Shown here piece by piece: positions 6,432 to 11,030 of a DNA stretch of 11,030 nt. Below the pieces are notes generated by a model that searched no databases, had not been told where the DNA came from, and worked only from the letters and a program-made list of their open reading frames with translations. Positions within the stretch are counted from its first letter, which is position 1; each line of letters begins with the position of its first letter. A program made the translations under genes and the position numbers. The stretch is taken from assembly GCA_900547595.1 (NCBI GenBank), contig URHE01000062.1, positions 1 through 11,030 on the forward strand, read 5' to 3'. The DNA is from an uncultured Desulfovibrio sp. Lineage in GTDB: Bacteria > Desulfobacterota > Desulfovibrionia > Desulfovibrionales > Desulfovibrionaceae.

Positions 6432-7340
6432 CTAGACCTTCTGCACCTTGGCTTTGCCCAGGATGCCGTCCGGGCGGAAGATGAGGATGAGGATCAGGAT
6501 GCCGAAGGCAAGGATGTCCTCGTAATTGCCGGAGAAATAGCCGGTGGTGAAGCTTTCGGCCAGGCCCAGCACAAGGCCCCCCACCATGGCGCCGGGGATG
6601 GAGCCGATGCCGCCGAGCACGGCGGCGGTAAACGCCTTGAGCCCGGCGATGAAACCGATGCCGAAGTTCACCTGGCCCATGTGCGAGGCGATGAGCACGC
6701 CGCCCAGAGCCGCCAGGGCCGAGCCGATGATGAAGGTCAGCGAGATGATCCAGTCCGCGTTGATGCCGAGCAGGAGGGCCATTTTCCGGTTCTGCGCCGT
6801 GGCCCGCATGGCCTTGCCCATGCGCGTGAAGCGGATGAAGAGCGAGAGCGCCACCATGGCGAGGGTGCTCACCAGCAGGATGAGAAAGTCGCTCGGCCCC
6901 ATGACGTAGTCGATATACTCAAGGAAGTCCATTTCCGGCAACAGGCGCGGAAAGGGCACAAAGTCCGAGGTCTGGGCGAGCAGCACATAGTTCTGGAGGA
7001 AGATGGACATGCCGATGGCCGAAATGAGCGGCGAAAGGCGCGGGGCGCCGCGCAGGGGCTTGTAGGCGACCTTTTCCAGCGTGAAGCCGTAGGCGGCGCA
7101 CCAGACCACGGCCACAAGCGCCGCCACCACCAGGATGCCCCCGGCCGGGAAGCCGTAGACCCCGAGCGCCCCCGCCACGAGCAGGGCCGTGAACGCGCCG
7201 AGCATGTAGATTTCGCCATGGGCGAAGTTGATCAGCTCGATGATGCCGTAGACGAGCGTATAGCCCAGGGCGATGAGCGCGTAGATGCTGCCTCTGGTCA
7301 GGCCGCCGAAAAAGAGCTCGATGAAAAACTGGATGTCCAT
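6432..7340 (-). CDS. livH: branched-chain amino acid ABC transporter permease LivH
   Basis: Inner-membrane permease, 302 residues, typical of LivH. It begins with a hydrophobic segment and the family signature GGLTRGSIYALIALGYTLVYG (12-32, in outline), followed by INFAHGEIYMLGAF (37-50). About eight hydrophobic helices are visible. The ATPase coupling loop is FTRMGKAMRATAQN at 171-184 with KMALLLGIN following, then SALAALGGVL (207-216), AVLGGIGSIPGA (240-251) and FRPDGILG (288-295) near the end. The ATG at 7340 has only a weak ribosome-binding site (GCGGAC region). It is the first of the H-M-G-F block and follows a 131-base gap after livK that contains two hairpins. Confidence 0.96.
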   Translation of the reverse strand: MDIQFFIELFFGGLTRGSIYALIALGYTLVYGIIELINFAHGEIYMLGAFTALLVAGALGVYGFPAGGILVVAALVAVVWCAAYGFTLEKVAYKPLRGAPRLSPLISAIGMSIFLQNYVLLAQTSDFVPFPRLLPEMDFLEYIDYVMGPSDFLILLVSTLAMVALSLFIRFTRMGKAMRATAQNRKMALLLGINADWIISLTFIIGSALAALGGVLIASHMGQVNFGIGFIAGLKAFTAAVLGGIGSIPGAMVGGLVLGLAESFTTGYFSGNYEDILAFGILILILIFRPDGILGKAKVQKV

Positions 7341-7386
7341 CTGCGTCCGCGCGTTACGTTGGCAAAATTCCTGCCCTGACGCGCGT

Positions 7387-7407
7387 CGGGCCGTTTCGCA
7401 CGGCCCG
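7387..7407. repeat. inverted repeat in livK-livH spacer, livH-proximal
   Basis: Arms CGGGCCGT (7387-7394) and ACGGCCCG (7400-7407) form a perfect 8-bp stem with a 5-base loop. In minus-strand RNA it ends 46 bases upstream of the livH ATG. Confidence 0.6.
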
Positions 7408-7438
7408 GCGCCGCCGTTCCCGGGAAAAGTTCCGCAGT

Positions 7439-7463
7439 GGCGGCCGGCCCGGGACCGGCCGCC
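7439..7463. repeat. inverted repeat just after the livK stop
   Basis: Arms GGCGGCCGG (7439-7447) and CCGGCCGCC (7455-7463) form a perfect 9-bp stem with a 7-base loop. It starts 8 bases after the livK stop codon on the minus strand. There is no U-tract, so attenuation or mRNA 3'-end protection is more likely than full termination. Confidence 0.6.
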
Positions 7464-7471
7464 GCCGTCAC

Positions 7472-8599
7472 TTATTCGAGAACCACGCTGTGGTCCAGCT
7501 CAACGAACTTGCCGTCCTTGACCTGGTAGATGGAAAGCGCCATGCCCGCGGCATCGCCCTTTTCATTGAACCGGATATTGCCGAGCGGCGTGTCCACGGC
7601 ATTGGCGCGCATGGCTTCCTTGAGCTTGGCGGTATCCGTGCCGCCGGTCTTGGCAATGGCGTCCAGCAGGCATTCGGCGGCGGCATAGGCATTGTAGTAG
7701 CCGAAGCCGGGCTCGCTGCCGTAGGCTTTCACATGCGCGTCGCGGGCATGCTTGTATTCCGCGAGCGTGCTCGTGTCCTTGGGATAGGAGGCGTAGACGC
7801 CCTCGCTGTCCTTGCCGGTCATCTTGAGGAAGGTCTCGTCCTTGACGCCGTCGGGGCCGATGAAGGGCGTGTTGAGGCGGTCGCGGCGCATCTGCTGGAC
7901 AAGCTTGGAGGCCACGGGCTGGTAGCCGCCGAAAACCACGATGTCCGGCTTGGCGCGGCGCAGCTTGCGCACCACGGCGGAAAAGTCCACGGCATCGGGG
8001 GTCACGGCCTCAAAGAGCACGGTCTCGGCGCCGCCCTTTTCCATGAGCACGCGGTTGTTGTCCGCAAAGCCCTTGCCGTAGTCGCCGTTGTCGTGCAGGT
8101 AGGCGACCTTTTTGACCTTGAGCTTGTTGAGCATGAAGTCGCTCGTGAGCCTGGCCTGGGCGTTGTCATTGGCCACGGTGCGGAAGAAGAGCGGGTTCTT
8201 GCCGCTTTCGGTCAGGCCCGGCGTGGTGGCCGTGGGCGAAATGGCGATGAGGCCCGCCTCCTGAAAGAGCGGCAGGGAGGCCGTGGTGGGGCCGGAGCAG
8301 ATGGGGCCCACCACCACGCCCACCTTGTCGGAAATGAGCTTGGTGGCGGCGCTGGTGGCCATTTCGGGTTTGCACTGGTCATCCTGGGCGATCACTTCCA
8401 CCTGGCGGCCAAGCACGCCGCCCTTGGCGTTGACCTGATCGGCCACGATCTTCACGGCATTCAGACTCGGGACGCCGTAGGACGCGAGGTCGCCGGAATG
8501 GGCGCCCTGCACGCCGATCTTGATGCTGTCGGCCGCGTGGACGGACGCGCCGCAGGCGAGGATGCAGGCCATTGCGAACAGAGCCATGCCTTTTTTCAT
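7472..8599 (-). CDS. livK: periplasmic branched-chain amino acid-binding protein LivK/LivJ-type
   Basis: Periplasmic receptor that captures leucine, isoleucine or valine and hands it to LivHM; 375 residues, type 1 periplasmic binding fold (Peripla_BP_6). The signal peptide is visible: MKKG, a hydrophobic stretch, then VHA|AD with predicted cleavage after Ala22. A cysteine at 16 (ILAC) is a poor lipobox, so a soluble protein is preferred. The mature protein starts with SIKIGVQGAHSG. Cys76 and Cys101 match the spacing of the disulfide I recall in E. coli LIV-binding protein. ISPTATTPGLTESG (120-133), YLHDNGDYGKGFAD (167-180) and GGYQPVASKLVQQM (224-237) are family segments. The ATG at 8599 has a strong AAGGAG 6 bases upstream. 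Ligand preference cannot be read from sequence; it may take other neutral amino acids. Confidence 0.95.
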   Translation of the reverse strand: MKKGMALFAMACILACGASVHAADSIKIGVQGAHSGDLASYGVPSLNAVKIVADQVNAKGGVLGRQVEVIAQDDQCKPEMATSAATKLISDKVGVVVGPICSGPTTASLPLFQEAGLIAISPTATTPGLTESGKNPLFFRTVANDNAQARLTSDFMLNKLKVKKVAYLHDNGDYGKGFADNNRVLMEKGGAETVLFEAVTPDAVDFSAVVRKLRRAKPDIVVFGGYQPVASKLVQQMRRDRLNTPFIGPDGVKDETFLKMTGKDSEGVYASYPKDTSTLAEYKHARDAHVKAYGSEPGFGYYNAYAAAECLLDAIAKTGGTDTAKLKEAMRANAVDTPLGNIRFNEKGDAAGMALSIYQVKDGKFVELDHSVVLE

Positions 8600-8605
8600 G
8601 AGAGT

Positions 8606-8611
8606 CTCCTT
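8606..8611 (-). promoter_or_regulatory. strong ribosome-binding site of livK
   Basis: On the minus strand AAGGAG lies 6 bases before the livK ATG at 8599. It is the strongest ribosome-binding site in the liv operon and contrasts with the weak one of livH, in line with excess binding protein. Confidence 0.75.
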
Positions 8612-8635
8612 GAAAACGGATGCTGCAAAAACGTA

Positions 8636-8649
8636 AGACGCGGGCGTCT
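8636..8649 (-). repeat. small hairpin followed by T-run in livK upstream region
   Basis: On the minus strand AGACG and CGTCT form a 5-bp stem with a 4-base loop, followed after 4 bases by TTTTT (8631-8627). It lies between the larger hairpin and the livK ribosome-binding site. It resembles a weak terminator; the short stem and delayed T-run make this uncertain. Confidence 0.3.
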
Positions 8650-8650
8650 G

Positions 8651-8701
8651 CCGTGAAACCGCGGACGCCGCCCCGCTGGGGCGGCCCTCGCGGCGGCACG
8701 G
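8651..8701 (-). repeat. 51-base extended imperfect hairpin upstream of livK
   Basis: On the minus strand the central stem is a perfect 8 bp (GCCGCCCC / GGGGCGGC, plus-strand positions 8667-8674 and 8678-8685) with a 3-base loop. Beyond a symmetric 3x3 internal loop come 5 more pairs (CCGCG/CGCGG), then another 3x3 loop, then 5 pairs (CCGTG/CACGG). Such symmetry over 51 bases is unlikely by chance even in GC-rich DNA. It may be the 3' structure of der mRNA or part of the livK leader. Confidence 0.55.
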
Positions 8702-8730
8702 ACCGTAAGGCTCGCGCGGGCAAGTGTCAT

Positions 8731-8759
8731 GTTGTGCCCTATTGCCGCAAGCCTGTCAA
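8731..8759 (-). promoter_or_regulatory. possible liv operon promoter
   Basis: A perfect -35 hexamer TTGACA runs from 8759 to 8754 on the minus strand, 35 bases after the der stop. At 17-base spacing the -10 position is CACAAC (8736 to 8731), only 3 of 6 matches, so an activator may be needed or the true start lies elsewhere. If used, the livK leader would be about 125 bases and include both hairpins above. No other gene separates der from livK; from 8760 to the der stop the spacer is GC repeats with nothing recognisable. Confidence 0.35.
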
Positions 8760-8793
8760 TGCGCCATTCCCCGGCGGCCGCGCGCGGCGGCGG

Positions 8794-10179
8794 TCAGCGT
8801 TCCTTCTTCTTGTGGCTCGAGCGCAGGTGGATGCGCATGGGCGCGTGCCGGATGCCGAACATCTCGCGCAGGGCGCGTTCCAGATAGCGCACATAGCTTT
8901 CGGGGACGCGCTCGGCGTCATTGACGAAAAAGACAAAGGTGGGCGGCTCGGATTCCGCCTGGGTCATGTAGAAGAACTTTGCCCGCGAACGCCGGACAAC
9001 CGGCGGCTGGTGCCGGGTGAGCGCCGCCTCCATGGCCCGGTTGAGCTGGCCCGTGGGCACGCGCAGGGCGCATTCCCGGTGGATCTCCTCCGCCATGGGC
9101 AGGATGGCCGAAAGTCCGCGCCCGGTGAGCGCGGAAACCGGAAGCACCGGCACATGCCGGCAGAAGGCGAGGATCTCGTCCACGCGCTTTTTTGCCGCGT
9201 CCAGCTTGCCGCGCGGCACGAGGTCGCACTTGTTGAGGCAGATGAGGAAGGGGATGCGGCGCGTGTCCAGCATGTCGATGAGCCGTTTGTCCTGCTGGCT
9301 CACGCCCTCGGCCACATCCAGCACCAGGACCGTCACATCGGCCTTGGTGGTGGATTTGATGGCCGCGTTCACGGAATACTTTTCCACGCTGTCCTCGATG
9401 CGCGTGCGCCGGCGCACGCCCGCCGTATCCACAAAAACATAGTCGCGTCCGTCGCGGGCGAAGCGCACGTCCACGCTGTCGCGCGTGGTGCCCGCCACAT
9501 CGGAAACGATCATCCTGTCCTCGCCGGCCAGGGCATTGACCAGGGAGGACTTGCCGGCGTTGGGCCTGCCCAGCATGGCCAGGCGCAGGGCCGGGGCCTC
9601 CGGCGGCGCGGCCGCCTCCGCGCCCTCGGGGGTGACGAGGGCCGCAAGGTCTTCGCACAGGGCCCGCATGTTGTGCCCGTGCTCGGCGGAGACCGCCAGC
9701 AGCGGAAAGCCGAGGGCGTGAAATTCCGCCACCTGTTCGTCCTCGCGTTCGGCCCCGTCCACCTTGTTGACCACGCACAGCGTGGGCAGGCCCTTGCGCC
9801 GCACATGGGCCGCAAGGTGTTCGTCAAGGGGCAGCAGGCCGTCGCGGCCGTCCACCACCAGGGCCACGGCGGCGGCTGTGGCGAGGGCCGCGTCCGCCTG
9901 GGCGAGGATGTGGGCCTCGAAGCCCCGGATGCCCTCGGGGCCTTCGGCAATGCCCGCATGGGCGTCAAGGGTGATGCCGCCCGTATCCACCACGGCGAAG
10001 GGCGCCTGCCCCTTGCGGCGCACCACGCCTTCCATGCGGTCGCGCGTGACGCCGGGCCTGTCGTGGGTGATGGCGCGGTTGCTCCTGATGAGCCGGTTGA
10101 ACAGGGTGGACTTGCCCACATTGGGGCGGCCAAGCAGAACCACCATGGGGAGTTTTTCAGGGGAAGAGGAGTCTGACAC
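8794..10179 (-). CDS. der: ribosome assembly GTPase Der (EngA)
   Basis: Essential GTPase for 50S subunit maturation, unique in having two consecutive G domains. The 461-residue protein has both: first domain GRPNVGKS (17-24), DTGG (65-68), NKVD (138-141), SAEHG (164-168); second domain GRPNAGKS (204-211), DTAG (251-254), NKCD (316-319), SAL (349-351). The KH-like C-terminal domain spans about 365-461 and ends in a basic tail SSHKKKER. The linker 184-198 is Ala/Pro/Glu-rich. The start is GTG at 10179, supported by AGAGG 6 bases upstream. A later ATG at 10146, directly before VVLLGRPN, has no ribosome-binding site and would trim 11 residues. It follows the pseudouridine synthase gene by 36 bases on the same strand, so the two are probably co-transcribed. 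All nucleotide-binding motifs are intact. Confidence 0.97.
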   Translation of the reverse strand: MSDSSSPEKLPMVVLLGRPNVGKSTLFNRLIRSNRAITHDRPGVTRDRMEGVVRRKGQAPFAVVDTGGITLDAHAGIAEGPEGIRGFEAHILAQADAALATAAAVALVVDGRDGLLPLDEHLAAHVRRKGLPTLCVVNKVDGAEREDEQVAEFHALGFPLLAVSAEHGHNMRALCEDLAALVTPEGAEAAAPPEAPALRLAMLGRPNAGKSSLVNALAGEDRMIVSDVAGTTRDSVDVRFARDGRDYVFVDTAGVRRRTRIEDSVEKYSVNAAIKSTTKADVTVLVLDVAEGVSQQDKRLIDMLDTRRIPFLICLNKCDLVPRGKLDAAKKRVDEILAFCRHVPVLPVSALTGRGLSAILPMAEEIHRECALRVPTGQLNRAMEAALTRHQPPVVRRSRAKFFYMTQAESEPPTFVFFVNDAERVPESYVRYLERALREMFGIRHAPMRIHLRSSHKKKER

Positions 10180-10185
10180 GGCGAG

Positions 10186-10190
10186 CCTCT
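10186..10190 (-). promoter_or_regulatory. ribosome-binding site that sets the GTG start of der
   Basis: AGAGG on the minus strand is 6 bases before GTG at 10179. The alternative ATG at 10146 has no comparable site upstream, which decides the start. Confidence 0.6.
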
Positions 10191-10215
10191 GGCGTGCGGC
10201 GGCGGGGCGCCGGTT

Positions 10216-11030
10216 TCAGCGCGGCGCGCCGGGCGGGGGCCCGGCGGCGTCGGAGCTTGGGGAAGGAGTGCCGGGGAGGGACGGAGCGGTCTCCTCCGGC
10301 ATCACGGATGCCATGGAGTCCGGCACGGCGGTCAGGGCATGCGGCGTTGGCCAGTCCGGCAGACAGACCGCGGAGCGACCGTCGGGCAGGGTGACGCGCA
10401 GGGCGTGCAGGCGCATGCCGGAACATCCGCCGCGCCGTCCCCGGCCATATCTGGCGTCGCCCAGAACCGGATGCCCAAGCGTGGCAAGCTGGACGCGGAT
10501 CTGGTGTGTGCGCCCGGTGATGAGGCGCACCTGCACGAGGCTCGCCTTCGCGCTCGCCACAAGGGGACGCACGACGCACACTGCCTCGCGCGCATCCGGC
10601 CCCGGCGCGCAGGGGCGCATGCGCTCGGCGCCGGGCGCGCCCTCCTTGCGGATATGCCCGCGCAACAGGCGGGGGCCCGGCCAGGGCCAGCGGCCCTCCA
10701 CCCAGGCGACATATTCCTTGGCAAGCCGCCGTTCACGAAACTGCCGCTGCAGCTCGCGCAGGGCGTCATGGGTGGCGGCCACGAGGATGATGCCGGAGGT
10801 GTCCCTGTCCAGCCGGTGGGCGGGCGTGGGGGGAAAGGCCGCGCCGGGCGCGTGGGCGGCAAGGCGCGCGCTCAGGCTGTCCTCATGGCCTGTGCCCGGA
10901 TGGGTGGGCAGGCCCGAAGGCTTGTTGAAGGCCCATATATCGCCCAACACGTCCACCAGCGGCGGCAGGGGGGGCGCATCGGCGGGGGCGGGGACGCCGG
11001 CGCCGGTGTCCGCCGTGGACGCGGGAGCGG
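10216..11030 (-). CDS. RluA family RNA pseudouridine synthase (5' end outside window)
   Basis: Isomerises uridine to pseudouridine in rRNA or tRNA. The motif HRLDRDTSG (10818-10792), with the catalytic Asp in HRLD, places it in the RluA/RluC/RluD group. Other family segments are AFNKPSGLPTHPG near the start, KEYVAWVEG, GRTHQIRVQLATLGHPVLGDARYG and RLHALRVTLP. A GTG at 10956 could start a 246-residue protein, but the frame stays open to the window edge through a Pro/Ala-rich stretch and that GTG sits just before the first strand of the domain, so the start is probably further upstream. No N-terminal S4 domain is visible in the window. After the catalytic domain there is a Pro/Ser-rich C-terminal tail of about 30 residues. 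The target base cannot be told from sequence. It lies 36 bases upstream of der, forming a ribosome-related pair. Confidence 0.88.
   Translation of the reverse strand, partial: APASTADTGAGVPAPADAPPLPPLVDVLGDIWAFNKPSGLPTHPGTGHEDSLSARLAAHAPGAAFPPTPAHRLDRDTSGIILVAATHDALRELQRQFRERRLAKEYVAWVEGRWPWPGPRLLRGHIRKEGAPGAERMRPCAPGPDAREAVCVVRPLVASAKASLVQVRLITGRTHQIRVQLATLGHPVLGDARYGRGRRGGCSGMRLHALRVTLPDGRSAVCLPDWPTPHALTAVPDSMASVMPEETAPSLPGTPSPSSDAAGPPPGAPR

Larger units (their letters stand above)
7341..7471 (-). promoter_or_regulatory. livK-livH spacer with two strong hairpins
   Basis: This 131-base spacer inside the liv operon holds two separate perfect inverted repeats (7439-7463 and 7387-7407) and a 10-bp palindrome TTCCCGGGAA (7417-7426). 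No T-run follows the hairpins and no convincing promoter is seen. In binding-protein transporters a hairpin after the binding-protein gene often blocks 3' decay or partly stops transcription, so that binding protein is made in excess; that role here is inference. Confidence 0.5.

Noticed and set aside
7490..8656. 388-codon plus-strand open frame opposite livK
   Set aside because: It is antisense to a well-supported binding protein, has His/Gly/Ala-rich composition with no family motif, and is the usual by-product of high GC at third positions.
8596..8730. 44-codon minus-strand frame in the livK upstream region whose TGA overlaps the livK ATG
   Set aside because: It has an AGGG 6 bases before its ATG and coupling geometry, but the peptide is Arg/Ala-rich without Leu/Ile/Val runs, third-position G/C is only about 63%, and its ATG lies upstream of the transcription start implied by the TTGACA box.
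8715..8750. sigma54-type promoter (GG and GC elements) upstream of livK
   Set aside because: On the minus strand GGCAC and TTGC are present but 10 bases apart instead of about 5, so the -24/-12 geometry fails.
8620..10176. 518-codon plus-strand open frame opposite der
   Set aside because: It is antisense to Der, whose two G domains are complete. The predicted peptide is Arg/His/Gly-rich without recognisable domains.
1..11030. CRISPR arrays, tRNA or rRNA genes, insertion sequences, attachment sites
   Set aside because: No regularly spaced direct repeats, RNA-gene signatures, transposase or integrase frames or terminal repeats were seen. Recurrent GCGGCCG strings occur in both genes and spacers and reflect base composition.

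Overview
The window is high-GC DNA (about two-thirds G+C by eye) from a bacterial chromosome and carries mostly core metabolism, transport and ribosome-assembly genes. Gene content and order (yicC-remA-gmk-pyrF, an intact livKHMGF operon next to der, an FmdB zinc ribbon, a DJ-1/PfpI protein) fit a Desulfovibrio-like deltaproteobacterium (Desulfovibrionaceae). This assignment is inference from recalled gene neighbourhoods, not a search. All genes except one are on the minus strand, so operons read from high to low coordinates.

Layout from left to right. Positions 1-89 hold no assignable gene; a minus-strand reading frame and an inverted repeat lie there. Positions 90-2912 carry a minus-strand cluster read as fmdB-like, yicC, remA (DUF370), gmk, pyrF. 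The last four are tightly packed (4-base gap, 1-base overlap, 4-base overlap) and are surely one transcript; fmdB is 91 bases upstream of yicC. Positions 3059-3640 hold the only plus-strand gene, a DJ-1/PfpI family protein. It diverges from fmdB across a 146-base spacer with a good sigma70-type promoter and a perfect 7-bp inverted repeat on its -35 box. A long GC-rich hairpin at 3658-3698 separates it from the convergent liv operon.

Positions 3700-8599 are a complete branched-chain amino acid ABC importer in the order livK, livH, livM, livG, livF: periplasmic binding protein, two permeases, two ATPases. H to F are spaced by 2 bases or overlap. Between livK and livH is a 131-base gap with two strong hairpins, which may set the binding protein's expression apart from the membrane parts. 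The 194-base gap upstream of livK has a perfect TTGACA box and a long imperfect hairpin. Positions 8794-10179 encode the double-GTPase ribosome assembly factor Der (EngA), with a GTG start. Positions 10216-11030 encode an RluA-type pseudouridine synthase whose 5' end lies beyond the window; with der it forms a ribosome-directed gene pair.

I found no mobile element, CRISPR array, RNA gene or phage gene, and no clear candidate for a new multi-gene system. The observations most worth a second look are non-coding: paired GC-rich hairpins lacking U-tracts in the main intergenic gaps, the possible livK leader, the inverted repeat between fmdB and pfpI, and the RemA homologue in a nucleotide-kinase operon.
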